A DNA stretch of 64,000 nt from Conyzicola nivalis_A (GCF_040548875.1 NZ_JBEPSJ010000006.1:1-64000), one strand, 5' to 3'; counted from the stretch's first letter, positions 26,065-34,274 are shown. The notes: generated from the sequence alone by a model not told the origin. Made by a program: numbers and translations.

Positions 26065-26624
26065 GCGCGAGCCACGGCTGCGTCGAGGAGGGTCGCGGCG
26101 GCGGCGCGGGCGTCGGCCGCGGCATCCGGTGTGCCTGAAATGGCCGCGGTGGTCTGGGCGCCCTCGGCCAGCAGCGCGAGCTGAGGTGCGAGCGTTGCGG
26201 GCCAGCCGGCGTCGCGCACGAGGTCGGCGACATAGTCCTGGAAACCGAGCTTGTGGGCCCGCGCCGCGTCGGCGACGAGGGGAGCGGTGGCACCGAGCTC
26301 GCCGAAGGAGTTGATGAATGCGCAGCCACGGAAGTCGTCTTCGGCGAACCAGTCGGCGAGGAAGTCGTAGAGCGACAGCACCTTCTCGCGGGGATCGGCG
26401 GCGTTCTCGGCGGCGAGCAGCACGCCGGCCGTCCACGCCTCGTTGCGTCGTCGCAGCACCTCGGCGAGGATCGTCTCCTTCGAGGGGAACAGCTGGTACA
26501 TGCGCTTGAGCGAGATTCCCGCCTCTGAGCGGATCTCGTCCATGCCGACCGCCTGGATGCCCTTGCCGTAGAACAGCCGGTCTGCGGCGTTCACGACCAG
26601 TTCACGCGCTGTTGCATCATCCAT
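26061..26624 (-). CDS. TetR-family repressor
   Basis: A 187-residue regulator. The N-terminal HTH (residues about 8-50) reads AADRLFYGKGIQAVGMDEI and AGISLKRMYQLFPSKE; the C-terminal half is a ligand-binding helical domain with FRGCAFINSFGEL. The ATG at 26622-26624 is preferred over an upstream start that would run into the operator. It probably represses its own MFS operon and the divergent hydrolase gene through two identical-core palindromes. Confidence 0.93.
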   Translation of the reverse strand: MDDATARELVVNAADRLFYGKGIQAVGMDEIRSEAGISLKRMYQLFPSKETILAEVLRRRNEAWTAGVLLAAENAADPREKVLSLYDFLADWFAEDDFRGCAFINSFGELGATAPLVADAARAHKLGFQDYVADLVRDAGWPATLAPQLALLAEGAQTTAAISGTPDAAADARAAAATLLDAAVARA

Positions 26625-26644
26625 TCGAATACCCACCTTGCATT

Positions 26645-26660
26645 GAGAACCAACGTTCTC
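26645..26660. promoter_or_regulatory. TetR operator 1
   Basis: GAGAAC-N4-GTTCTC, a 16-bp dyad 20 bases upstream of the tetR ATG. The same half-sites recur at 26681-26696 with a 36-base centre-to-centre shift. Confidence 0.8.
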
Positions 26661-26680
26661 TAGTATAGGCATCACGACCT

Positions 26681-26696
26681 GAGAACGACCGTTCTC
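26681..26696. promoter_or_regulatory. TetR operator 2
   Basis: GAGAAC-N4-GTTCTC with an additional flanking T/A pair (18-bp dyad, 26680-26697). It lies 24 bases upstream of the divergent hydrolase ATG, so each divergent gene has its own site. Confidence 0.8.
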
Positions 26697-26720
26697 AGCC
26701 GTTTCGAGGAAGGACTCACC

Positions 26721-27563
26721 ATGTCAGTGATTACCGTCGGCCAGGAAAACTCCACCAGCATCGAACTCCACTACGAGGACCACGGATCGGGCCAGCCCGT
26801 CGTGCTGATCCACGGCTACCCGCTCGACGGCACGTCGTGGGAGCGCCAGCAGCGCGAGCTTCTCGCCGCCGGCTACCGGGTCATCACCTACGACCGTCGC
26901 GGCTTCGGCAAGTCGAGCCAGCCCACCGTCGGCTACGACTACGACACCTTCGCCGCCGACCTCGACACCGTGCTCACCACCCTCGACCTAACCGACGTCG
27001 TTCTCGTCGGCTTCTCGATGGGAACCGGCGAGGTCGGCCGTTACGTCTCCACCTACGGCACCGACCGCGTCGCCAAGGTCGCCTTCCTCGCCCCGCTCGA
27101 GCCCTTCCTCGTGCACACCGACGACAACCCGACCGGCGTTCCGCAGAGCGTCTTCGACGGCATCGAGGCCACGGCCAAGGCCGACCGCTTCGCCTGGTTC
27201 ACCGGCTTCTACCAGGACTTCTACAACCTCGACCAGAACCTCGGCAGCCGCATCAGCCAGGAGGCCGTCACCGCGAGCTGGAACACGGCGACCTCGAGCG
27301 CGCCGATCGCCTCGTACGCGGTGGTGTCCAGCTGGATCGAGGACTTCCGGGGCGACGTCGCCAAGGTGCGCGCCTCCGGCGTCACGAGCATCATCGTGCA
27401 GGGCACCGAAGACCGCATCCTGCCGATCGACTCGACCGGCCGCGTCTTCCACGAGGCCTTCCCCGAGAGCGAGTACGTCGAGATCGAGGGCGCCCCGCAC
27501 GGGTTCCTCTGGACCCACGCCGACGAGGTAAACGAGGTGCTGCTCGCCTTCCTCGCCAAGTAG
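26721..27563 (+). CDS. Alpha/beta hydrolase (non-heme chloroperoxidase-like)
   Basis: A 280-residue alpha/beta hydrolase. HGYPLDGTSWERQ forms the oxyanion region, GFSMGTGEV holds the nucleophile Ser, and the acid/His pair is likely in QGTEDRILPID and GAPHGFLWTH. This pattern matches cofactor-free haloperoxidases and related esterases; the natural substrate is unknown. A strong GAGGAAGGA precedes the ATG. Divergent from tetR and probably repressed by it. Confidence 0.9.
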   Translation: MSVITVGQENSTSIELHYEDHGSGQPVVLIHGYPLDGTSWERQQRELLAAGYRVITYDRRGFGKSSQPTVGYDYDTFAADLDTVLTTLDLTDVVLVGFSMGTGEVGRYVSTYGTDRVAKVAFLAPLEPFLVHTDDNPTGVPQSVFDGIEATAKADRFAWFTGFYQDFYNLDQNLGSRISQEAVTASWNTATSSAPIASYAVVSSWIEDFRGDVAKVRASGVTSIIVQGTEDRILPIDSTGRVFHEAFPESEYVEIEGAPHGFLWTHADEVNEVLLAFLAK

Positions 27564-27586
27564 GGCCTCTCGCCACGCACACGCCG

Positions 27587-27625
27587 TCCCCCTGCGCCGC
27601 ATACGCTGGTAGCGACGCAGGGGGA
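27587..27625 (+). promoter_or_regulatory. Hairpin whose 3' arm contains a ribosome-binding site
   Basis: TCCCCCTGCG (27587-27596) pairs exactly with CGCAGGGGGA (27616-27625). The purine-rich arm GGGGGAAGG is the likely ribosome site of the dehydrogenase starting at 27633. The stem could end the upstream transcript or hide the site. Confidence 0.5.
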
Positions 27626-27632
27626 AGGCACC

Positions 27633-28460
27633 ATGTCCGGCAGGACCATCATCATCACCGGAGCGAGCGACGGGATCGGGGCCGCCGCTGCCCGCGCACT
27701 CTCGGCCCGCGGAGACACCGTCGTCGTGGTCGGGCGCTCGCCGCAGAAGACGGCCGCGGTCGCCGACGAGCTCGGCGTCGACCACCTGATCGCCGACTTC
27801 TCCAGGCTCGACGACGTGCGCGCGCTGGCCGCCGCACTGCTCGAGCGCTACCCGCGCATCGACGTGCTGGCCAACAACGCCGGCGGCATCATGGGCGACC
27901 GCGAGCTGACCGTCGACGGCTTCGAGAAGACCTTCCAGGTCAACCACCTCGCCCCGTTCCTGCTCACGTCGCTGCTGAGCGAACGGCTGGTGAGCAGCAG
28001 AGCGACGGTCATCGCCACCGCGAGCGTGGCGAACCGGCTCTACGGCAACCTCGACCTCGACGACCTCGGAAACGAACGCGCCTACTCGCCCAACAAGGCA
28101 TACGGTGATGCCAAGCTCGCGAACATCCTCTTCGCCCGCGAACTCGACCGCCGCTTCGGCGACTCGGGCATAGCGTCGGTCTCGTTCCACCCCGGTGTGG
28201 TGCGTACCGGCTTCGCCACCGAGTCGACCAGCCCGATGCGATTCTTCTACAACGCCTTCGGCTTCTTCCTGCTGCGGCCCGCCAAAGGGGCGGACACGCT
28301 CGTCTGGCTCGCGACGACGACTCCCGGAACAGACTGGAAGGCCGGCGGCTTCTACACGAAGCGAAAGCTGGACTTCACCACCAACCCCCAGGCAGATGAC
28401 GCGGCTCTGGCCAGCGCGCTCTGGGAGCGCAGCGCGGCCCTCGTGGGTGTGCCCGCCTAG
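27633..28460 (+). CDS. Short-chain dehydrogenase/reductase (retinol-dehydrogenase-like)
   Basis: A 275-residue SDR with TGASDGIG, NNAGGIMGDRELT, and the catalytic pair in YSPNKAYGDAKLANILFAREL (Y and K with the usual spacing). The longer C-terminal half and the VSFHPGVVRTGF segment resemble retinol dehydrogenase/WW-domain oxidoreductase-like SDRs. No substrate can be inferred; it may share transcription with the upstream hydrolase. Confidence 0.92.
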   Translation: MSGRTIIITGASDGIGAAAARALSARGDTVVVVGRSPQKTAAVADELGVDHLIADFSRLDDVRALAAALLERYPRIDVLANNAGGIMGDRELTVDGFEKTFQVNHLAPFLLTSLLSERLVSSRATVIATASVANRLYGNLDLDDLGNERAYSPNKAYGDAKLANILFARELDRRFGDSGIASVSFHPGVVRTGFATESTSPMRFFYNAFGFFLLRPAKGADTLVWLATTTPGTDWKAGGFYTKRKLDFTTNPQADDAALASALWERSAALVGVPA

Positions 28461-28469
28461 TCTTAGCCC

Positions 28470-29213
28470 ATGGAATCCCGGGCTTACTCAGTCGACGGGC
28501 CGCTCACCGGCGGCAACATGAACGACGTCGAACGTGAGGGCGACACGGTGCTGCGCACGAGCGGGCCGTGGACGCCGACGGTGCACCGATACCTCCGATA
28601 TCTGGGGCTGGCGGGGGTGACCTGGGCACCGCGTCCGATCGCGATCGAGGGCGCTCGCGAGCGGCTGTCGTTCGTGCACGGCGAGGTGCCGCTCTACCCG
28701 CTGCCGCAATGGGTGTGGAGCGATTCTGTCTTGGAGGACGGGGCCGCGCGGCTGCGTCAGCTGCACGACGCCAGTATCGGATTCGCCCTCGACGACGCGA
28801 TCTGGCAGTCGCGCGCGAAGGTGCCCGCCGAGGTGATCTGCCACAACGACTTCGCCCCGCACAACCTCGCGTTCGTCGACGGTGAGATCGTCGGCGCCAT
28901 CGACTTCGACATGTGCTCGCCGGGGCCGCGGCTCTGGGACATCGCCTACTTCGCGACTCGCGCCGTGCCGCTCACCGCGACGACGCCCGACGGTGCGCCC
29001 GGCATGGACGTCGCCCGCGAGCGCGTCGAGACGATCCTGAGGGCGTACGGTTCGGATGCTTCGTACTCCGACGTGTTGCGCCTGGCGATCATCCGCCTGC
29101 ACGACCTCGCCGAAATGTCGCGCGAAAAGGCGGTCGAGCTTGACAAACCGCACCTGCTTGACGAGGCCGCCGACTACGAGCGGGACGCAGAGTTCCTCTC
29201 TGGTCTTCGCTGA
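28470..29213 (+). CDS. Aminoglycoside phosphotransferase-family kinase
   Basis: A 247-residue APH-fold protein. The catalytic loop is VICHNDFAPHNLAF with the metal aspartate in GAIDFDMCSPGPRLWDIAYF. The N-terminal lobe is short (GPLTGGNMNDVEREGDTVLR), as in a group of actinobacterial proteins of unknown small-molecule substrate. Resistance cannot be claimed. The ATG at 28470 comes ten bases after the dehydrogenase stop. Confidence 0.88.
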   Translation: MESRAYSVDGPLTGGNMNDVEREGDTVLRTSGPWTPTVHRYLRYLGLAGVTWAPRPIAIEGARERLSFVHGEVPLYPLPQWVWSDSVLEDGAARLRQLHDASIGFALDDAIWQSRAKVPAEVICHNDFAPHNLAFVDGEIVGAIDFDMCSPGPRLWDIAYFATRAVPLTATTPDGAPGMDVARERVETILRAYGSDASYSDVLRLAIIRLHDLAEMSREKAVELDKPHLLDEAADYERDAEFLSGLR

Positions 29214-29237
29214 CCTCCAGGGCCGATCCGGCAAGTG

Positions 29238-29275
29238 GTGACCCCCGCGAAACACGGGTGTGCGAGGCTGGAAGC
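29238..29275 (+). promoter_or_regulatory. Full-length GlnR-like box abutting the xdhC start
   Basis: Four half-sites in perfect a-N6-b-N6-a-N6-b register: GTGAC (29238), GAAAC (29249), GTGCG (29260) and GAAGC (29271). The first pair is a full consensus match and the second pair is weaker. The box ends at the base before the xdhC ATG, a position more suited to repression or to a start codon further downstream. Confidence 0.6.
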
Positions 29276-30310
29276 ATGTTCGAGATAGCCGACCGCCTCG
29301 TGGCCGCGATCGATGCGGGCCGCACGCTCGCTATCGCCACCGCGGTGTCGATCGAGGGCAGTGCCCCACGCACAGTCGGCACGTCGATGGCCTTCGACGG
29401 CGAGTCGGTGATCGGTTCGATCGCGGGCGGTTGCGTCGAGGGCGCCGTGGTGGATGTGTGCGAACTCGTGCTCGCCGACGGTGTCGCCCGCACGGTCGAA
29501 TACGGGGTCAGCGACGAGACAGCGTTCTCGGTCGGGCTGACGTGCGGCGGCGAGCTGCGCATCCGCGTGACGCCCGTCACCGCGCGTGTCGAGGCCGCCC
29601 TGCGCGCCGCGGCAGCCGGAGAGCCGACCGGTCTCGCCACGGTGCTCGGCGACACCGACGGCCGGTTCGCGTCCCGCATCGCGGCGGAGCTCGACGCCCG
29701 CATCGCCCTCGGCGAGACCGCGCTCGGCACGATCGACTGCGACGGCGAGCTCGTCGACGTGTTCTTCGAAGTCGCCACCCCGCCCGCGCGCCTCATCATC
29801 TTCGGCGCGATGGAGTTCTCCGTCGCGCTCGCCGCGGCCGGCAGCGCGCTCGGGTACCGGGTGAGCGTGTGCGACCCGCGCGGACTGTTCGCGACCGCCG
29901 CCCGTTTTCCCACGGCCGAGGTCGTCGTGCAGTGGCCGACGACCTGGCTCGCGGGCACGGCCGTCGACGAGCGCACGGTGATCTGCGTGCTCGCGCACGA
30001 CGACAGGTTCGACGCCGAGATCATCGCGCAGTCGCTCGCCCTGCCGGTCGCGTTCGTCGGCGCGATGGGCTCGCGGCGCACCCACGAGCGTCGCGTGGCC
30101 TCGCTGCGCGACCGCGGAGTGGCCGAGGAGGCCATCGCCCGCCTGCACTCGCCGATCGGGCTCGACCTCGGGGCGAGCACACCCGAGGAGACGGCGGTGT
30201 CGATTCTCGCCGAGGTGATCTCGGCACGCACCGGCGCGACGGCCACGGCACTGCGGGAGACGAGCGGGAGGATTCACGAGCTCGGTGTGCCCGTCGCACC
30301 CCTACACTGA
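29276..30310 (+). CDS. xdhC: XdhC-family Moco insertion/maturation protein
   Basis: XdhC binds and protects Moco, helps its sulfuration and delivers it to xanthine dehydrogenase. The 344-residue protein shows both XdhC domains: N-terminal TAVSIEGSAPRTVGTSMAF and GSIAGGCVEGAVVD, and C-terminal Rossmann-like domain with RVSVCDPRGLFATAARF, VLAHDDRFD and FVGAMGSRRTHERR. The ATG at 29276 directly follows a GlnR-like box. It faces the xdh genes, which it serves, across a DUF3467 gene. Confidence 0.93.
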   Translation: MFEIADRLVAAIDAGRTLAIATAVSIEGSAPRTVGTSMAFDGESVIGSIAGGCVEGAVVDVCELVLADGVARTVEYGVSDETAFSVGLTCGGELRIRVTPVTARVEAALRAAAAGEPTGLATVLGDTDGRFASRIAAELDARIALGETALGTIDCDGELVDVFFEVATPPARLIIFGAMEFSVALAAAGSALGYRVSVCDPRGLFATAARFPTAEVVVQWPTTWLAGTAVDERTVICVLAHDDRFDAEIIAQSLALPVAFVGAMGSRRTHERRVASLRDRGVAEEAIARLHSPIGLDLGASTPEETAVSILAEVISARTGATATALRETSGRIHELGVPVAPLH

Positions 30311-30315
30311 CCTTT

Positions 30316-30645
30316 ATGTCAGACATCGAGACCCCGCGCACGTTCAAGATCGACCTCCCGCCGACCGCCGTCGCCGGCCTGTTCGCCGATTTCGCCAGTG
30401 TCTGGCACACCCCGAACGTGTTCGTGATGGACTTCGTCGCGCTCACCCAGCCTCCACAGCCGACCACCGACAGCGAGACCGGCGCGGAGTCGATCCTCGT
30501 GCCCGGGCAGGTCGTGAGCCGCATCCGCATCCCCCCGGAGCAGGTGTTCGAGCTCGCGAAGGCGCTCGCCCAGCAGCTCGAGGCGTGGGAGCGCGAGACC
30601 GGCAAGAAGGCGCCGGAGAAGCCGCTGTTCGGCGACATTCGCTAG
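30316..30645 (+). CDS. DUF3467 family protein
   Basis: A 109-residue protein of the DUF3467 family (YANFAxVxHTPxEFVxDF-like segment: FADFASVWHTPNVFVMDF; C-terminal IRIPPEQVFELAKALAQQLE). Its function is unknown. TACACT at 30303-30308 lies seven bases before the ATG without a ribosome site, so it may be leaderless from a promoter within the xdhC end. Its stop overlaps that of the convergent xdh gene in a shared CTAG. Confidence 0.85.
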   Translation: MSDIETPRTFKIDLPPTAVAGLFADFASVWHTPNVFVMDFVALTQPPQPTTDSETGAESILVPGQVVSRIRIPPEQVFELAKALAQQLEAWERETGKKAPEKPLFGDIR

Positions 30646-33365
30646 TTCAGCATGCGCCAGAGGCGGTCACGCGACATCGGCAGTTCGAACGGCCGCACCC
30701 CGATCGCGTCACGGATCGCGTTCGCCAGCGCCGGCGCCACGGGGTTGTAGGGCGCCTCACTCATCGACTTCGCGCCGAGCGGCCCCATGCCGTCGTGCGT
30801 CGCGGCGAAGTACACCTCGGTCTCGGGGATGTCGGCGAACTGCGGCACGTGGTAGTTGCGGAACGCCGTCGTGGTGACGCGGCCCTCGCCGTCGAGCAGC
30901 ATCTCCTCGTAGAGCGCCGTGCCGATCGCCTGCGCCGTTCCGCCCTCGATCTGCCCGCGGAGTTGCTCCGGATTCAGCACCGTTCCGGCATCCGCCGTCT
31001 GGATCGACTGCAGAATCCGCACCTCGCCCGTCGCCGTGTCGACCGCCACCCTGAAGGCGTGCACGTTGAACGCCACCGAGCGCGGGGTGCCGTCGTGGCT
31101 GCCGTCGGCGATGAGCGGGCCCGTTTCGAGAATGGCGGATGCCTCGACGAGGGTATCTCCGACGAGAACCCCGCCCGCCACCACCGTGCGGGCGCCCTCG
31201 GCACCGGTCACCTGCGCGGCACGCTCGATCATCATCGCCGACAGCTTCAGCGACGCCGCGAGCAGTGCCTTGCCGGCTACGACGACGCCTGCCGAGCCGA
31301 AGGCTCCGGTGTCGTAGCGCGCCACGTCGGTGTCGGACTGGCGGATGCGCACCCGGTCGACCGTGGTGTTCAGCGCCGTCGCGACGAGCTGGGTGTGCAC
31401 GGTCGTCGTGCCGTTGCCGAACTCCGCGGTGCCGACACCGAGCTCGTAGCTGCCGTCGGCGAGCAGCGCGATCGAGGTGTCTGCGAAGTGGCCGCGCGGA
31501 GGCACGGTGGCGATCATCGCGACGCCGAGGCCCGTGCCGACCGACCAGGTGGGTCCGGTGGGAGCCGCGACGCCGTTGCCGCGCAGAAGCGCCGCCTCGG
31601 CGAGGTCGATGCACTGGTCGAGTCCGTAGCTGCCGACGACGAGGTCGGACTCCTCGTGCGGATTCGTGACGACCATGGCGTCGCCGGGCACGATCACGTT
31701 GCGGCGGCGCAGCTCGAACGGGTCGATGCCCAGGGTGCGGGCCAGCTCGTCCATGGCCGACTCGATCGCGAAGATGACCTGGCCCAGGCCGTAGCCGCGG
31801 AAGGCCCCGGAGGGCAGATTGTTCGTGTACACCGACTCGGCATCCACCCGCTTGTTCGCACAGCGGTAGATCGCCACCGACTCGTGCACGCTGTGGAACA
31901 TCACGCCGACGCCGTGGTTGCCGTAGGCGCCGGTGTCCATGAGCTCGTCGACCGACATCGCGGTGAGCTGCCCGTCGGCGGTCGCGCCGAGTTTCACCTC
32001 GATGCGCATCGGGTGCCGTGGCGAGGCGACGGTGAACTCGTCGCCGCGGGTGAACTCGTACTGCACGGGGCGCTGGGTGGTGAGCACGGCGAGGGTGACG
32101 AGGTCTTCGGTGATGAGCTCCTGCTTGCCGCCGAAGCCGCCGCCGACCCTCGCGGTGAACACGCGCACCCGTTCGGGATCGAGGCCGAAGATGTGGCACA
32201 GCTCGTCGCGCACGAGGAACGGCACCTGCGAGCTGGTGCGCAGCACGAGCCGGCCGTCGCCGGAGATCCACCCGCGGGTGGCGTGGGTCTCGAGGGCGGC
32301 ATGGCTCACCCGCTGGGTCTGCCAGGTTCCGCTCACGACGGCGTGCGCGTTCGCCAGGGCGGTGTCGACGTCGCCCATCTCGCTGTGCATCTGCGCGAGC
32401 ACGTTTCGTGCGGGATCGTCGATGCGCGACTCCGGGCCCTTCTCCGGGTGCAACAGGGGTGCGCCGGGGGAGCGGGCCGCATCCGGGTCGAACACCGCCG
32501 GAAGCAGCTCGTACTCGACGTCGATCAGCTCTAGCGCGCGCTGGGCGATCGCGACCGTGTCGGCGACGACCGCCGCGACGCGCTGGCCGCGGAACCGCAG
32601 CACCGTGTCGAATACGAGCGTGTCGTCGGGGTCGTCGGTGCGCATCTCGTGGCGTCCGGTGGAGAACAGGGTGGAGGGGGAGTCTCGGTGGGTGAGCACG
32701 GCGTGCACGCCGCCTGCGGCCTCGGCGCGGGAGGTGTCGATCGACAGGATGCGCGCGTGGGCGTGCGGGCTCTTCAGCACTGCCAGGTGCAGCACCGCGG
32801 TCGGGGTTCCGTCGGGGGCCGGGACGTCATGAGTCGGCGCGTCGAGGGTGTACTCCTCGCGGCCGGTCGCGACGCGCATGCCAGCCGGTGCCCGGACCGA
32901 ACGTCCAGCGGCGTCGCCCGCCGGGGCGTGCTCGGTGTTGCTCGTGCCGCAGATCGCGTCCTTGATCGAGCGGTAGCCGGTGCAGCGGCATAGGTTGCCC
33001 TTGAGCAGCCGGGGCAGGTCGTCCTTGTCGTCCTCGGTGAAGGTCGACGCGGTGACGACCATGCCGGCGGTGCAGAACCCGCACTGGAAACCCGCGGCGT
33101 CGACGAAGCTCTGCTGCATCGGGTGCGGATGCTCGGGTGTGCCGAGCCCCGCGACGGTGGTGACGTGGGCGCCCTCCAGCCGGTGTGCGGGGTAGATGCA
33201 GGAGTGGATCGGCTCGCCCTCGAGCAGCACCGAGCACGCGCCGCAGTCGCCCGCGTCACAGCCCTTCTTGACCTCGAAGTGGTCGAGGTCGCGCAGCAGG
33301 GTGCGCAGCACCTGGCCGGGCTGCGGCTGGGCCTCGACGCTCTCACCGTTGATCTCGAACCTCAT
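30642..33365 (-). CDS. xdh: Xanthine dehydrogenase, fused [2Fe-2S] and molybdopterin-binding subunits
   Basis: Oxidises hypoxanthine and xanthine to urate. Residues 1-150 carry two [2Fe-2S] clusters: KKGCDAGDCGACSV for the plant-type ferredoxin cluster, and QCGFCTAGM with GNLCRCTGY for the second. From about 165 to 907 is the Moco domain with ARVGGGFGGK, NNLPSGAFRGYG, a GTAEFGNGTTTVHTQL segment and the late catalytic-Glu region MGPLGAKSMSEAP. In Bacillus these parts are separate (PucE and PucD). The ATG overlaps the FAD-subunit stop. Confidence 0.93.
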   Translation of the reverse strand: MRFEINGESVEAQPQPGQVLRTLLRDLDHFEVKKGCDAGDCGACSVLLEGEPIHSCIYPAHRLEGAHVTTVAGLGTPEHPHPMQQSFVDAAGFQCGFCTAGMVVTASTFTEDDKDDLPRLLKGNLCRCTGYRSIKDAICGTSNTEHAPAGDAAGRSVRAPAGMRVATGREEYTLDAPTHDVPAPDGTPTAVLHLAVLKSPHAHARILSIDTSRAEAAGGVHAVLTHRDSPSTLFSTGRHEMRTDDPDDTLVFDTVLRFRGQRVAAVVADTVAIAQRALELIDVEYELLPAVFDPDAARSPGAPLLHPEKGPESRIDDPARNVLAQMHSEMGDVDTALANAHAVVSGTWQTQRVSHAALETHATRGWISGDGRLVLRTSSQVPFLVRDELCHIFGLDPERVRVFTARVGGGFGGKQELITEDLVTLAVLTTQRPVQYEFTRGDEFTVASPRHPMRIEVKLGATADGQLTAMSVDELMDTGAYGNHGVGVMFHSVHESVAIYRCANKRVDAESVYTNNLPSGAFRGYGLGQVIFAIESAMDELARTLGIDPFELRRRNVIVPGDAMVVTNPHEESDLVVGSYGLDQCIDLAEAALLRGNGVAAPTGPTWSVGTGLGVAMIATVPPRGHFADTSIALLADGSYELGVGTAEFGNGTTTVHTQLVATALNTTVDRVRIRQSDTDVARYDTGAFGSAGVVVAGKALLAASLKLSAMMIERAAQVTGAEGARTVVAGGVLVGDTLVEASAILETGPLIADGSHDGTPRSVAFNVHAFRVAVDTATGEVRILQSIQTADAGTVLNPEQLRGQIEGGTAQAIGTALYEEMLLDGEGRVTTTAFRNYHVPQFADIPETEVYFAATHDGMGPLGAKSMSEAPYNPVAPALANAIRDAIGVRPFELPMSRDRLWRMLN

Positions 33366-34177
33366 GCGCTCGTCTCCTCGCCCAGTTCGGTGCGCAGCTC
33401 CTCGGCGAACAGCACGCTCATCGCACGGCGCCAGTCTGCGGCGCCGTGCGCGTCGGTGAACCACTCGGTGATGCCCTCGACGCGCTGGCGCAGTGCGGCC
33501 TCCGACGGCAGCTCGTCGAAGCGGAGCGCGACCGGGCGGGTGGTGCCGCCGCTCACGGTGAAAACGCACTCGCCGCTGGGGTCGACGCGGGCGATGAGCA
33601 GGGTGCCGGTGCGGCCGAGCGGCGAGAGCGCGATGCGGCGGAAGGCCGTGCGCGACTGGAGGCTCCTCAGCGGGATGTCGATGGCGCGCAGCACCTCGCC
33701 GTGCGACAGCAGGTTCTGCTGCGACCCGGTGACGAGGTCGGCGACGTCGAGCCGGCGATCGGTGCCGTCGGGCGACCAGATCAGGGCCGAGGCATCCGTC
33801 GCCGCAGCGAGGGAGATCATCGGACCGGCGGGCAGCGACGTGCAGATGTTGCCGCCGACGGTCGCGATGTTCCAGATCTTGAAGCTGGCGAGCAGCGAAT
33901 TGGCCGCCTGCGAGAACAGCGGATGCGCCCACCAGCCCTCGTGCTCGGGGATACGCGCGAGCTCTGCGATCGTGCACGTGGCCGCGATGCTCAGGCCGGC
34001 GTCCGACTCGACCAGCGGCTGCCAGCCGAGCGCCGTGAGGTCGACGAGACCGGTCAGCCCCGGCTGCTCCTCGGAGAAGAGCCAGGTGCCGCCGCCGAGC
34101 GGCTGCTCTCCGGGCGCGAGCACGATGTCGTCGCGGGATCGCGCGACCCGGGTGTCGCGCACGGTGATGAGGTCCAT
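33362..34177 (-). CDS. xdhB: Xanthine dehydrogenase FAD-binding subunit
   Basis: A 271-residue CoxM/CutM-type FAD protein that passes electrons from the Fe-S clusters to NAD. FAD motifs are PLGGGTWLFSEEQPG near residue 25 and the TVGGNICTSLPAGP segment, with a CO dehydrogenase C-terminal domain after about 165. First gene of the xdh operon; 26 bases upstream lies a GTNAC-type dyad like that of uricase. Confidence 0.92.
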   Translation of the reverse strand: MDLITVRDTRVARSRDDIVLAPGEQPLGGGTWLFSEEQPGLTGLVDLTALGWQPLVESDAGLSIAATCTIAELARIPEHEGWWAHPLFSQAANSLLASFKIWNIATVGGNICTSLPAGPMISLAAATDASALIWSPDGTDRRLDVADLVTGSQQNLLSHGEVLRAIDIPLRSLQSRTAFRRIALSPLGRTGTLLIARVDPSGECVFTVSGGTTRPVALRFDELPSEAALRQRVEGITEWFTDAHGAADWRRAMSVLFAEELRTELGEETSA

Positions 34178-34203
34178 TGTCCTATCGAGTCAACATCATT
34201 CGT

Positions 34204-34219
34204 GTGACGCGCGTGTAAC
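34204..34219. promoter_or_regulatory. GlnR-like site upstream of the xdh operon
   Basis: GTGAC-N6-GTAAC on the plus strand, read as GTTAC-N6-GTCAC towards xdh. This is the same form as the site at 23194-23209 before uricase, and at nearly the same distance from the start codon (26 against 22 bases). Confidence 0.45.
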
Positions 34220-34274
34220 GCCGCGCGGCCCTTGACGCGTGGCCCGTGACTGAAGAACGCGCGCCGCCCCTGCT

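Noticed and set aside
30285..32534. A 749-codon plus-strand frame opposite the xanthine dehydrogenase gene
   Set aside because: It is the antisense of a well-supported Fe-S/Moco protein, is rich in Arg/His/Asp and has no recognisable domain; long antisense frames are expected at this GC content.
33366..33977. Upstream extension of the fused xanthine dehydrogenase
   Set aside because: It overlaps the FAD-subunit gene in another frame; the ATG at 33365 begins the [2Fe-2S] domain and overlaps the FAD-subunit stop.
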